From Erinaceus europaeus (Eukaryota; Chordata; Mammalia; Eulipotyphla; Erinaceidae), in assembly GCF_950295315.1 (NCBI RefSeq), contig NC_080177.1:84362716-84426715 (forward strand): a stretch of 64,000 nt of DNA, in the 5' to 3' direction. Made by a program: the position numbers and the translations under genes. Below are positions 20,346-35,300 of this stretch, one piece after another. Each line of letters opens with the position of its first letter. Position 1 is the stretch's first letter. The notes beneath the pieces are model-generated. The model saw nothing but the letters and a program-made list of their open reading frames with translations, ran no database searches and had not been told where the DNA came from.

Positions 20346-23300
20346 CTGTAAGGAGTTGAAGGAAAAAAATAATTAATGATAGTAGAAAGCAAAGGGATGC
20401 TCATGCCTGGGCAGCAAAGTCCCAGGTTCAATCCCTTGTGAACAGTGCTCTGGAAAAAAAAAGTGAAAATAACTGCAAGACACCAAATGGATGTGTCCCA
20501 CTTGAGAGTAATTCATGCTGGTATGTTCCTCCAGAGAGGACACTCAAACACTGAGCCAGGACAGATGGAAGAAGTTACCTTTGTTGAATGGAGCTCGTCT
20601 TGATGGTGGAGTCGAAAAATCCTCCTCAACCTACAAGAGTTGAGATATCATGAGAGTAGAGCATGCAGCCAACATTAAGCCTTGTGTACACAGACAGCAC
20701 TTCAACTGGGGCCTCGGTGTTTGGAAGACTGGAGAAGCACTCAGTAGTGGGGCCGCCTCTGTAGAGTCAAGTGAAGGGGCCAGGTGGCGGTGCACTTGGC
20801 CGAGCGCAAGCACAGTGCTCTGAATACAGACTAACAGCATTTTCATAGCATCTGTTAACTGACTGACTGTGGCGAGAGCCACTACTTCTTTGGTGTTACC
20901 TTAAGAAAATACTGCAAACGCATGCAGTAGCTGAAGGGGAGTTGATGGGCCTCTGAACGTCGGTGTTCTAAATGCCACAGCTTGCTATGTACCATAGTTG
21001 TTCAATAGACAGGCCTTAAGTGAACAGAGAAGGTGTAGAAATACTTACTGTTTTCTTCTTGACATTGCCCCAGACAATACCACCTTTATTCTTATGGTCC
21101 TTTTGCATTCGAAAAACATATTTATCACAGTCATTCCTGTTTGAATAGAAACAGTTTCAAGTTAGTATTAATGGCCATGCGTCTTGTCTTCAGTGTGAAT
21201 CCCATACTGAACACCCCAAGTGAAAGATGGATCCTAAAAACATGTAGATATGAAAAGCTAGCGGGGTTTGCACCCATGAGACCAGAGAACAGCGGATTCA
21301 CAGTGCAAGCACCGAGCCCCAGAGATGACCCTGGTGAGGGAGGAAAATGAATGAGCCGAGCGAACTCCGACAAAGAGACAGCGCGAGAAAAGCCCAGAGG
21401 ATGTGGTAACTGCTCCGGGAAGCCACACCAGAGGAACTTGGCAGAGACCAGATGAAGCTAGTGGCGTGGGAAGTGACAGACACTCCTTAACTCCTGAAGC
21501 GTCAAGTGTTCAAGAGAGTCACGGTCATCACGTGCACGAGCATTCACCTGTTTACAGAAGCCAGCATGCCAGGACTGACGTGTCTGCACCGAGGAGTCTT
21601 GGCCAGTGGGAAGATAACGGACGGTGGGCTTGCTGCATTTCTGTCCATATCTGGCAGACTATCATCTTCTTGAAAGTCCAGGAGATCTGGCAACTGGAAA
21701 GCACATTTTTTATATTTATTTATTTTCCCTTTTGTTGCCCTTTTTTCTTGTTGTTGTAGTTATGTCGTTGTTAGGACACAGAGATGGAGAGAGAAGAGGA
21801 AGACCGAGAGGGGAAGAGAAAGACACCAGCAGACCTGCTTCACCGCCTGTAAAGCAACTCCCCTGCAGGTGGGGAGCCGGGGGCTTTGCGCCACCTGTGC
21901 TTAACCTGCTGCGCTGCCATCTGACTCCCTGAAAGCACATTTTTCTTACTCTTATTATGATTTGTATCACAGCACTGCAAGTATTGACAGGGAAAGAAAA
22001 AATCCTTGGTCATTAGAAAGCGTAGTTTTTGGGAGTCGGGCTGTAGTACAGCGGGCTAAGCGCAGGTGGCGCAAAGCACAAAGACCGGCAAAAGGATCCC
22101 GGTTCGAGCCCCCGGCTCCCCACCTGCAGGGGAGTCGCTTCACAGGCAGTGAAGCAGGTCTGCAGGTGTCTGTCTTTCTCTCCTCCTCTCTGTCTTCCCC
22201 TCCTCTCTCCATTTCTCTCTGTCCTATCCAACAACAACAACAACAATAATAACTACAACAATAAAAAAACAAGGGCAACAAAAGGGAAAAAATAAATAAA
22301 ATAAATATAAAAAAAAAAAGCGTAGTTTTTGTCCTGCTAGACAGACAGCGACACCTGTTCTATTACTGCAGCCTGAGGACAATCACAACGGGCAACAGAC
22401 ATTCCTATGTTCTAACAGCATCTTGTTTATTAGGAAAAAGAAGTGAAGCGGTATCTGCCCGTAGACCAGTTTATGGGCCTCTGTGTAGACAGCAAATGGT
22501 GATTTATTTGCTATGGTTGCTTGGCACTGAACAAGGACTGAACGTTGAGCTCTTCTGTGCACACAGGAAACAGCCCATCTGTAGTCAACGAGGGGCAGTG
22601 CCAGATGCGGCTTCAACACTGGTGTCTGCCAGTCTAGCGCCTGACCAATGATTTCATGGCCGAGAGCTCACTTATTTTTACATTAAAGCCTTAAAGTAAA
22701 CTAATACTATAAAAATGAATGACTTCATTGCTTTCTATTTCTATTTCATTACTGTTCTATAATGTGAATGCTGCTACTTGGTTTGACATCTAGGACAGAA
22801 CAGGATCTGAAGTGAGGGTAATATAAAGGGCCTAGCCACTAAAAGATTGCGATGTTTCCCTTAAAAAACACTTCTCTTCATGATCGACCTATGCAAAACA
22901 AACCTTCCATAAGGTGCCGCCAGATCTGTAAGGCGTCACGCTGCCGTTTTGTGGGGCGCTCAGGACACTGACAGGCCGGGCGGCAGTGTCACTTGAGCAC
23001 GGAACACTACGACAGCCACTGCTACAGGTGAAAGTCAGCCCAGTTGCCTCTGGCAGGCCATTTCCACATCTGTAATCTTAAAACTTTTTAAAAAGTTTAT
23101 TTTTAAATATTTATTCCCTTTTGTTGCCTTGAATTTATTGTTGTAGCTATTGTTATTGATGTCTTCGTTGTTGGATAGGACAGAGAAAAATGGAGAGAGG
23201 AGGGGAAGACAGAGAAGGGGGAGAGAAAGACAGACACCTGCAGACCTGCTTCACCGCCTGGGAAGCGACTCTGCTTAATAAACTGCGCTACCAGCCGACT

Positions 23301-26300
23301 CCCTAATCTTAAAACTTTCAACTTTTTTTTTCTAAGCAGAACACTACTTAGCTCTGCAAGGAATTGAACCTGGGATCCTGGTGCGTCAGGCATGAAAGTC
23401 TCTCATAATCCTCATGCTATCTCCCAGGTCAGTATCCTAAAAATATTCTATTTATTTAATTTGAATGAGAGAGAGAGCTAGACCAGAGCGTTGTTCAGCT
23501 CCGGAGCTGAGCTCACACCTGGGCCCTCAAAGCCCGAGGCAGGAAGTCTTGTGCACGGCCACCCTGCTGTCTGCCCTCCCAGCACTTCCGTCTGCACGGC
23601 ACGCAGTATCTCTGCTGGACCTCACTGCGTTTATGAGGAGGCCCCAGCTGGGCCTACCTCAATGTCACCCCAAAGGTGAGCCTGCACCGAACAGACTCTT
23701 AGGTTTCTGAGTTCTTCGCTGATGAGCATGAGCTCCCCAAAGCAGAGCCAGTCTACTGCTCGTGCACACTACCACGCCGCTTTCCAAAAAGTCTGTCTCC
23801 CGTGCGCAGCCACGGCGGCGGACATTTCCGTGACTACCTTCGTGGGCGTCTGAAACTTAAGAGTGACGCTCTGGTGCTCTACTGGTCAAGAAATCCTAAA
23901 TGTAGGGGAAGAAGTTACTAAAACTGTTTCTCCCATCATGCAAACTTGTCTTGGGCTGCTGCTGATCCCTCTCCACTTAATTGTCACGCAAGCAGCCCCG
24001 TCTGAAGCTGGGTCTCTCCTGCACAGCAGGTGCTGTGGGCAGTGGTGTTTTCCCTGTCTGTCTGTCTGGAAGTCCTGCAACAACCAAAAAAACCACAGCC
24101 TCGCTGCAGGTTAGATTCAGTAAACCAATGCAAAATATTGTGCCGTCAAGTAAACACCAATTTCAGCTAATCTGGCCTATACTCTGGGATGTCCACTTGA
24201 TCCTACAAATTCTGTCTTTGAATCCCACTGAGTTCAGCTCTGTGTATCGGCAGATGCTTCCTGCACTACAGTCATGTATGTGGACCTAGTAAGCCTTGGT
24301 CTCCGTTAGGGCTAAAGATGTAAGCTGATGGCCACATAAACTCTCACCAGTAGCCTTTGATTCTGTAGTGGCGTTGTGCTGAAAAAATCGTCCCGGTCAT
24401 CTCTCGGCAGCTGCTCCAGGAAGTCCCTCATCTGCTGCTTCCTCTTGAGCGTCCCCACTTTGGCAGTGATCTGAACAGCTGGCTTAGCAGCATCGTCTGC
24501 TTTGCCTTCAGAGATAGGACACGGTGGTCAGAGCTTGGTACTTCCAGTAGCTATGACTCAAGGCACTTAATGGCTTTTGTAAATCTAAAGTATTCGTTAA
24601 GTAAACTTAGCTTTTGCTAGCGACATTTATAATGCATGACTCTTCCCACAATGGAATTTGTTGCAATGGCTAGCAGGCAAGATATTCCCGAAGAAACTAA
24701 AATTAGGCAGGTGGGGTTAACAAAAGGTCTTTGCCTCGTGGAAAAAGGGTTACTACCTATGACACCCCTTGCAGAATGTCTAATTTAGTCAACTAAAGAA
24801 AATCGTAACTGTACTGCAGAGATAGTAGGCCTCCGTAAAGCTCAGAACACCACCTGTTTGGAGAAAGTTGTGGGAATAAATGTGTACTGCTGGGGACCAC
24901 AGCAACAAAATGTGCTCTGTGTTTTCTTTATGAATTGCAGGGACCCTGTAAAAGCAGCCCAAGATCAAGTAGACTCTTAGGACAGCAGTCAAGACACTGA
25001 GGCCTCTGGCTGTAACATCAGGACAGTGACTAGCTAAAGCTGATCTGGAGGGGCCGGGTGGCGGTGCACCTGGCTGAGTGTGTACGTTCCGGCTCCGGCG
25101 AGGAACAACCCGGGTTCAGACCTTCAGCCCCTCGTGCAGGGGAAGCTGCCTGAGTGGTGGAGCAGAGCCGTAGGTCTCTCCCCTCCCCTCTCAACTTCTC
25201 TCTTAAATCACATTTACTTATTTATATGAATAAAGACAAAATGCATCTATTGAGTGATCAGGGATTTATACTCGGAGGCTGGGGAGACGGCACGGGTTCA
25301 GTAAGAGATTCTCCCGCCTGACGCTGTGAGGTGCCAGGTCCAGTCTTCAACACCATCATCAGCCAGAGCTGAGCAGGGTTCTGGTCTTCCTCTCATTAAA
25401 AAAGTAAATATAATGTTTAAATAATAATAGTAACAGACCAAATGTGTATTTTAAAAAGAAATTTGTACTCGGGGCTGGGTGGCAGCACGGCTGGTAAAGT
25501 ACACACGTCGCCCTGCCGGGGTCGGCCCCCAGCCCCCATCTGCCCACATCTGCAGGGTGGGGAGCCCTGTGAGCAGACTGCAGCGCCCCCTCCTCCCCAT
25601 TCCCTTTGTACCATAATGAAGAAGTCAAACACTGAAAAACAGAAATGCGTATTAAGGTCTAGGGAGTTACCATTTTGGTCCTTGGCAGCAACTGGCTTTT
25701 TCTTGGTGACGTGTTTCTGGGCCCCATTTCCCCGAGAGTCTTCTGTGAATTTCCTCTGGCATTCTTCAGCAGATCGAGAACCTACAGCAATGGCCACGTC
25801 TGACCAGAAACCAGGTCTGTGCTTTGGCAGAGACGTGAAAGCACTAGAAGTCAAAACCAGGGCGAGAACAGTGAATGCCGCAGCAAAGGTCAGTGAGCAC
25901 ATGAGCGAGTCTTGCTGAGCTGAAGCAACTCGACGAAAACCTTTGCGGATGAGTATCTGGAAAGACTCTGGCCTTCACTGAATAGCTTCCACTAGTAAAA
26001 ACACAGCTGTTCATCTTCGGCGACGGCTCCCCGAGACTGCACTAGCCCCGAGCAGTCATGCCAGGCCGCCAGGCGTGTCTCACAGTCTGAGCGACCGACC
26101 CTTTGATCTGTCGGGGAAGCAACTCTGCGATGACGAGTCTGTTCGGCATCACTGCTCACATCTGCCTGGTGAGGAGCTTCGTCTCTAACTGCTCCAAGCC
26201 ACCACCTCTCTGAAAGGGGCTTGGGCAAGGCGGCTGGGGTGGAGTGCAGGAGCTGAACGTGCAGGCCGGGGTCTGCGGTTGCGCCCTGGCCTTCCGCACT

Positions 26301-29300
26301 CCATACACACACCCTGCTGCGGGAAGGACGGTGCTAGCTCTGTGTCTGCGGAACTCTGAATTTCAGATATAAATACTTAAATCGAGGGAAATAAAAATAC
26401 CATAATTTAAAAGGGAGTCACGTGGTCTGGGAGGTGGCGCAGTGGATAAAGCGCTCGACTCTCAAGCGTGAGGTCCTGAGTTCAGTCCCCGGCAGCACAT
26501 GTACCGGGGTGATGTCTGGTTCTCTCTTTCTCATCAATCAATAAATAAAATCTTAAAAATAAATAAAAGTGAGTCACAGAAGCCTGGGCACTGATGCAGG
26601 GTAGAGCAACCAACTTTCTCGCCAGGTCCTGAGTCTGACTCCTGCCGCTGCACTGCACTCGCCCTCCATCAACAGCTGAGCACACGCACTTGGGAGCAGT
26701 CATGTTGAACCTGGCAGACCTATTCTTGCCCGCCCCACACCCTAATTTATATGTTGAGACATCGAGTGCTAGTTGAGTCAGAAAAGATGTAGCTGCCAGT
26801 CGGGCAGCAGTGCAGCAGGTTAAGCGCACATGGTGCAAGGATCCCGGTTCGAGCCCCCGGCTCCCCACCTGCAGGGGAGTCGCTTCACAGGCGGTGAAGC
26901 AGGTCAGCAGGTGTCTGTCTTTCTCTCCCCCTCTCTGTCTTCCCCTCCTCTCTCCATTTCTCTCTGTCCTATCCAACAACAATATCAGTAACAGCAATAA
27001 TAATTAACTACAACAATAAAGGGCAACAAAAGGGAAAATAATTTTAAAAAAACTGGATAAAAAAAGATGTATCTAACTCACTAATTAACACGTTTGTCTT
27101 GTGCTGGTGACTTTTTAATTTATTTATGAGAAAGATAGGAGAGAGAAAGAACCAGACATCACTTTGGTTCTTTTTCATGTGCTGCTGGGGATCGAACTCG
27201 AGACCTCATGCTTGAGAGTCCAGTGCTTTACCACTGCGCCACCTCCCGGACCACATGCTTTACCACGTGACTTTTTTTTTTTTAATTTATTTATTCCCTT
27301 TTGTTGCCCTTGTTGTTTTATTGTTGTAGTTATTGGTGTTATTGATGTTGGATAGGATAGAGAGAAATGGAGAGAGGAGGGGAAGACAGAGAGAGAGGGG
27401 GAGAGAAAGACAGACACCTGCAGACCTGCTTCACCGCCTGTGAAGTGACTCCCCTGCAGGTGGGGAGCCGGGGGCTCGAACCGGGATCCTTATGCCGGTC
27501 CTTGTGATTTGTGCCACCTGCGCTTAACCCGCTGCGCTACCGCCCGACTCCCTTACCATGTGACTTTTACCCATCAGCAATAAGAGGTTTAAAGTCCTTC
27601 TTTGCAGAATTTGCCCATTTCCACATTATCAGTACGGTGTTGAACAGACATGCTAAGTGACACCCTCACCACACAGATGGCCCAGATGAGGGCAAAACAT
27701 AACAGCAAGGAAGTGGTTAGGTTTTGGACAACTATTTTTTTAAAAGGATAAATTTAATGTGGAAAAAATGCACAGCTATTTTTGATTAATAAGAGAGAGA
27801 GGAGGAAAGAGCAGACATGACTGTGGAACATGAGTCACTGGGATGAACTCTGAGAGTCCGACACTTCACCCACTGCACCACTTCCCAGACCACTTCGCTG
27901 AAGATTCAAGAAAGGGATACCTCACCTCGCTCTGTCGTGAGAGGAGAACAGCTGAACACTGACGCTTGTTAAGGACAATTAACATGGTGAGGGAAGGGGA
28001 GGCTGAGGGATCTGGGGCTCTCCTGTGTACAGAGACCTGAAAGGACTGTTTGTCTCTTCAGTTCCATGAGTCCTCTTGCTAGCTACGGTCTGGCTGCTAG
28101 CTCTGCTGTGGTCCTGAAACTGCTTGTCGTGTCTATGCAGCCAAATCCAACACCGACCTGACTCATCAGCAGAAGTGCCTACGAAATCAAGGGCGGATCA
28201 GCGAACCTGGGGAGACGAGCAGAGGGTTTGGAGGCTTGGACCTGGCTCTTTCTTTACACCGTGTGAAGCACAGAAATCAGGATGGAAGGAAGGAAGCAGC
28301 ACTGCTTCATTGTTGTGAAGCTTCTTCCCTGCAGGTGGGGACTAGGGGTCTGAACTCATCCAGCCAGGAGTGCCACTGCCTAGCCAGCCCTGAGGTATTT
28401 TTTTAAGGACTCATTATGGCAGAGAAGGAGAGCAGAGAGGGGAGAAGACCAGAGTACTGCTCTACTCAGGCACGTGATGGTGGTGGGGATTGAACGTCTG
28501 GCCTTTGGGGCCTCAGGCCAGTGCACAGATGCTCTAGCGGAAGGCTGAGCCGTCGCATCTGAAAGTTGTACCTGCAGTGTGCGAATGGTCCCTCAGTCAC
28601 TCAGATCACTGCACCGTCAAGCTCAAGAGCAGGTCTGTCTCCTCACCTACCTGTACAGTGAGCAGACTTACCTGGAAACATCACACCAAACTGAAAAGTC
28701 ACCTCTGCTCTCGTGTGCCAGTTCTGGAAATGCCAGTGCACGGGAGCTAAGCTGCCTGGCAGCAAGGAGGCGGGCCCAGCAGTTTCAGGTGGCAGCACCT
28801 GCCTACTGGAGGCCCCACCTCTGACCCCGACAAAGCAGCTATTAAGGCGGTGCTCTTGTCCGTTTATGTCACAGATAGTTCAGAGTCAAACGTAGTGACG
28901 TACCAGTGAAGCTTCTGTAACTCCTGCTCGCTCCACTCCTCTGGCCCGGGCCCGGGCCGACGCTGTAAGGAGCGCCTGCTGATCTCAGACTCCGCGGCCT
29001 CGATGACTCGGAACTTGTTTCTGGCGCCAGGTTTCTGCGCAGCGCCTTTCGCAGAGTGCCTCGTCTTCGGCTTGATACAGAACTCCAGCTCACTCCCGTC
29101 AGTCTCAGACTCAGAAACCACCTGGATTCTCTGGGTGCTGCTCGCTGCACCTTTCCTCAGGGGAGCCATTTCTCGGGCCTCTCTCGTGCTGACTTTCTTC
29201 ACGCCACTTTTGTTTCTGATGTTCTTTTCTGTCTCACTCTCGTCACTAGAGAAATCTGATGAGGACAGCTGCTTGTAAAGGGACACGGCAACTTGAGTGT

Positions 29301-32300
29301 TGGTTTCCCTCAGTTCCGAAGCCCTTGTATTTGCCTTCACATGAGGGGTTATCACTCGTCTCTTTCTAGAACTAGGTATTTTTCTTTTCTGCTCAACAGT
29401 AAGGATATCACGTTCACAGTGATCTTCCTCACTCTCCTTTTTAGGACCCTGGATCCATGCAGATGTGTTCTCTAAAGTTTTTGTGGAATTACTGATCAAA
29501 CTCGTAACGTCACTGAAGGCTGGTTCCCTTTCTCTTTGGTGTTTTGCAAACTCGATTCCTGCTTTCATGCCAAAGGCCACATTGTGCTTCATGCATTTCT
29601 GTTCAATCATCATTTTAGATCTAAGTGGGGTTACCAAGACATAAGCTTCCCTCTGACGAACAGACATACATTTACTTTCTTCATCTGAGAAACACTGTTC
29701 CTTTGAAGTCAGGATGTCAGTGGGTACATCTAATTCTTTAGTATTCTCTTTTAATTCCATAAGATAAAAACAGAAGATTAAAATCACAAATTAGCTACAA
29801 GCAAAATAAAGTACAGAAAAGCATCTCACAGTTTCCCCACGAACTGAATTCTATGCACCTTTCATATTAACCTTCTGAAGCCAGCCCTGCCCCTCGACTG
29901 TAAACTGTGCTCTCTGCTGCTCTGTGTTTCCCGCCCTGTCCGTGACTGCTTGGACTCTGACTGTGCATAAACTCCTTCGCCCGGCCTCTGATACGGCTCT
30001 GATGTCTCACTCTGCCCGCATCTCATTCATAGTCACATCCGTTCAATCACGGTTTCTCAGGTTTTCTTGACTGTCACGTTCTTGTCATTCACAGACTGTA
30101 ACACTCCATCTTTCCATTCTGTTTTATAACGTACCTAAACCACAGGTTTTCTCCTAACTTCTTCAAGTGAACAAAAATGGAAGGTTCCAGAAGTATTTCA
30201 AAATAATGCCATACTGGACAATGTGCGTATGTGAAGCATCTGCCAACTAGACATTTACAGAGTACGTCCTAATGAAGCAAGAACTCTGCCAGTATGTGTG
30301 CAGGGCAGGGTAGGGCCAGAAGAGGAAGAGCCTTTCACATACAGGCTTTCTCTCATCAAGTTCCAAATAAATAAAACCACCTAAAATATTGTTTAAAGAT
30401 ATTTTGTTAGATATTAAATTTTTTTTAATCTTTATTTATTGGTTAGAAACAGCCAAAATCAGAGGGTAGGGGGAGACAGCGGGAGATAGAGAGACACCTG
30501 CAGCCCTGCTCCACCACTTGCAAAGGTTACCCCCTGCAGGTGGGGACTGGGGGCTCGAGCCCAAGTCCTTGCGAAATGTAACGTGTGCGCTCAACCAGGT
30601 GCGCCACCACCTGGCCCCATTTTGTTATATTTTTAATGGGGGGGTGGGGGGGGAAACACCACAGTGCTCAGCTCTAGTTTACGGAGGGGCTAAGGATTGA
30701 ACCTGACACCTCAGAGCCTCAGGCACCAAAAAAAATATTTCTTAAATCAATCCTTTGACCCTTTGGAGGTGAAGTGTTTTGGAAATATATGAAAACCAAG
30801 AATTATATAACTATCAAGCATTTTGTGTTTATTAATTTCCTATTATTTTAAGAGACAGACAGAGTGAGAGACAGCACCGAAGCTTCCTTCGGTGTGATGG
30901 GGCCAAGGCTTGAACCTGGGTCACAATATGGCTTAGCAGCACACTATCCAAGTGAGCGGTTTTGCCAGCACCCACTTTGTATTCAGAAATGTGTAAGATC
31001 ACTTTTGTTATATCAAAAATGTCATGTACATAAAAGCAATAGATACATTACCTTGCTTCTGACTTTCAGCTCGTCTTTCATCGGCTCTTCTTTTCTGATT
31101 TCCAAGTCTCTTTGAAGACAACTTGTTTTCTTTACAGTTTGTAACTAATTCCTAGAACAAAAAGATAACAATTTTAATAACCACTACTTATACACAGGAC
31201 CTGGAGCACTTTCCATAGTATGAATCAAGAACGCAACCCCTAAACTTCCTGTACTGACAGTGCATAGTATGAATCAAGAACGCAACCCCTAAACTTCCTG
31301 CAATGACAGTGCATAGTATGAATCAAGCACATAACCCCTAGACTTCCTGTACTGACAGTGCATAGTATGAATCAAGCACATAACCCCTAGACTTCCTGCA
31401 CTGACCGTGCATAGTATGAATCAAGCACGTAACCCCTAGACTTCCTGCACTGACAGTGCATAGTATGAATCAAGCACACAACCCGTAGACTTCCTGTACT
31501 GACAGTGCATAGTATGAATCAAGCACACAACACCTAGACTTCCTGTACTGACAGTGCATAGTATGAATCAAGCACACAACCCCTAGACTTCCTGTACTGA
31601 CAGTGCATAGTATGACTCAAGCACACAACCCGTAGACTTCCTGTACTGACAGTGCATAGTATGAATCAAGCACACAACACCTAGACTTCCTGTACTGACA
31701 GTGCATAGTATGAATCAAGCACACAACCCGTAGACTTCCTGTACTGACAGTGCATAGTATGAATCAAGCACACAACCCCTAGACTTCCTGTACTGACAGT
31801 GCATAGTATGAATTAAGCACACAACCGCTAGACTTCCTGTACTGACAGTCCATAGTATGAATCAAGCACATAACCCCTAGACTTCCCGTACTGACAGTCC
31901 ACAGTATGAATCAAGCACATAACCCCTAGACTTCCTGCACTGACAGTCCACAGTATGAATCAAGCACATAACCCCTAGACTTCCTGCACTGACAGTCCAT
32001 AGTATGAATCAAGCACACAACCGCTAGACTTCCTGTACTGACAGTCCACAGTATGAATCAAGCAAACAAACCCCTAGACTTCCTGTACTGACAGTGCATA
32101 GTATGACTCAAGCACATAACCCCTAGACTTCCTGCACTGACAGTCCATAGTATGAATCAAGCACACAACCGCTAGACTTCCTGTACTGACAGTCCACAGT
32201 ATGAATCAAGCACACAACCCCTAGACTTCCTGTACTGACAGTCCATAGTATGAATCAAGCACACAACCGCTAGACTTCCTGTACTGACAGTCCACAGCAT

Positions 32301-35300
32301 GAATCAAGCACATAACCCCTAGACTTCCTGTACTGACAGTGCATAGTATGAATCAAGCACATAACCCCTAGACTTCCTGTACTGACAGTGCATAGTATGA
32401 ATCAAGCACATAACCCCTAGACTTCCTGTACTGACAGTCCACAGTATGAATCAAGCACGTAACCCCTAGACTTCCTGCACTGACAGTGTATAGTATGAAT
32501 CAAGCACATAACCCCTAGACTTCCTGTACTGACAGTGCATAGTATGAATCAAGCACATAACCCCTAGACTTCCTGTATTGACAGTGCATAGTATGAATCA
32601 AGCACACAACCCCTAGACTTCCTGTACTGACAGTCCACAGTATGAATCAAGCACACAACCCCTAGACTTCCTGCACTGACAGTGCATAGTATGAATCAAG
32701 CACATAACCCCTAGACTTCCTGTACTGACAGTGCATAGTATGAATCAAGCACATACCCCTAGACTTCCTGTACTGACAGTGCATAGTATGAATCAAGCAC
32801 ATAACCCCTAGACTTCCTGTACTGACAGTGCATAGTATGAATCAAGCACACAACCCCTAGACTTCCTGTACTGACAGTGCATAGTATGAATCAAGCACAT
32901 AACCCCTAGACTTCCTGTACTGACAGTGCATAGTATGAATCAAGCACATACCCCTAGACTTCCTGTACTGACAGTGCATAGTATGAATCAAGCACATAAC
33001 CCCTAGACTTCCTGTACTGACAGTGCATAGTATGAATCAAGCACATACCCCTAGACTTCCTGTACTGACAGTCCATAGTATGAATCAAGCACGCAAACCC
33101 CTAGACTTCCTGTACTGACAGTTCACAGATTTCTAGTGCCAGTATCTACAAGCTTCAGTAAGCTGTGGACACGCCGTGTGCACACCCACTATCACGGATT
33201 TAATATTTATGACTGCGAGTCGCGTGTGGATAGTTATATGCACAGACATACGTGTGGGTATAGGTGGGCAAACCTAAGTATTTACACAGGGAAAATAAAA
33301 ATCAAGAAGACATTTACGTAGAGTCCAGCTGCTGACAGCTGGCATTTAACAAGCAGGACTCCTGGGTTCACAGTTGTTCCTGCACCTTTTCTGTAGTGCC
33401 ATAGTGCTACTGTACTTGCCAGACAGTGCACACCAAAGGTTTACCTGCTGAGACGGGCCACAGTCTCTTCCATTTGGAATATGGTTGTGCATTCGGCCAT
33501 CGGAGAGCCTTCCTATGGGCTTCTGTTGCTGGTCACTGTAGCTGCTGTCTGTGTCTGCAGCTCCTGGGAATCTGCTGCCTTCAGAATCCCTCGGTTCTGT
33601 GAGTGCAAAGATGGAGATCTCAATCAACAATTATGTAAGACATAAGCTGCCTTTCTACATAGACTTCACTCTGAATGTCAAAAATACCTGTTCTAATTTG
33701 GCTATGGCATTAAACAACTTAATTTGAACAGTCATTCTGCACAGGGCCATATTTTGCTATAATACTTTTATTCTCAAGAACAAAACATGCTTTTCATTTA
33801 AGAAACTTAAATAAGTATTTATCAATCCTATGCTTATCAGTGTTTTTGTATATATTTAACCAAGAAAGCTCCATGCTGACTGAACAGCCTGCATGGCCTT
33901 TTTTCTCAAGTCGTGAACAAGCAACGACTCTGAGGAAACAGGAGCTGAAGAAGTAAACACTGCGTACAGCAAGCCCTCAGCGCCGACAGGCTATCGGAGA
34001 CGGCAACTTTGAGACCAGGCCCTCAGATAAAGTCTTCATTCAGTGTTTGTTGGAATTGCATCTGCCTCATAATACTAAAACAGTGGGACATGACTGAAGC
34101 CCCTGCTTTACATTGCTGAGAATGGGCAATGTGTGCGACTAGCTACCGGAAACCTACCCAGGTGACCGCAGGCCGTGCTGCAAGGTGCTCGGTCTCTTTG
34201 GAGGCTGCCTGCTTGGTTTTCTCCTGCATCACTTTTCAATGATTTTCCAGTTTTCTTTTTCTGTCTGGCATTCCTCCCTTTCTTTTTACATGACCTAAAA
34301 CAAGTATAATATATATTTTTCTTTTTAATAAGCCCTCTAATAAAACTCGCAAAGGGGGGCTGAGAGACAGCATAATGGCCATGCATATGACTTTCATGCC
34401 TATAGCTCCAAAGTCCCAGGTTCAATTCCCTGGGTCGTGCTCTGGCAAAATAAGTAAACAGACAAATCTCACTCAGACAAAAATTTGTCTCAGCAATGGT
34501 TACCTTTAACCTTGCATTACTTAATTCTTCAACACCTTTCTCATTTCCTCCAGAAAGAAGTGAAGCATGCTATGTTCAATGAAAAGTAAAAATATAACCT
34601 CACAAGTGCTGCCTACTCTCTACTTACTTGAATTTCCCACTTAAGCTGCAATTCTAAGAAAATTACAAGGAAATCCTACCAGTTGCCAGTTAACAGTGTT
34701 AGATGACAGTCCCATCCAGCCATTCACTCATTCACTCAGGTGTAGTATCTGATTGCTTGTCTGCCGTAAAAGCAGTCCCACTAGTCAGCACATTTAGAAT
34801 AACACCGTCTGAGCCAGAAAAAAGAAAATCATTCTACAGCCCAGGTCAACACACTGTGCTGTGGTTCTGTGGTTAATAAATCACATCAGTGTATATACTG
34901 AATTTTGTTTTTGCCATTAAGTACCATGTTTTATTAATGATTTAGTAATGATTGACAAGACTGTGGTATAAGAGGGGGACAATTCCACACAGTTCCCACC
35001 CCCAGAGCTCCATGTCCCATCCCCTCCACTGGAAGCCTCCCTGCTCTCTGCCCTTCTGGGAGCAAGGACCCAGGCATCCTGAATTCTAATGGTGAAGAGT
35101 TCACCAAATCCTTCTTCGTCTTCCCGGTGCCATGCTGTTTCAACAGCTGACAGTAACTACTGAGGGAATGAGGAAGGACTGAGAACTTGAGCTTGTATTC
35201 AGCAGCTAAGTCATGCTCCTCAAAGGGAAAATGACGACGGGTGAAGTCTTGAAATACGTGAGAACCTTTATTTGTATTTAGATCTTCTCCATAAGTCAGA

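Noticed and set aside
28904..28910. Continuation of MIS18BP1 frame past 28904 to [13 protein letters not shown]
   Set aside because: The TTCACTG|GTACGT donor and the phase-matched exon at 25843 restore the Myb domain. The read-through is intronic.
31212..33128. CRISPR-like array of 49-bp repeats
   Set aside because: The units are contiguous with no spacers, in a mammalian intron. It is a minisatellite.
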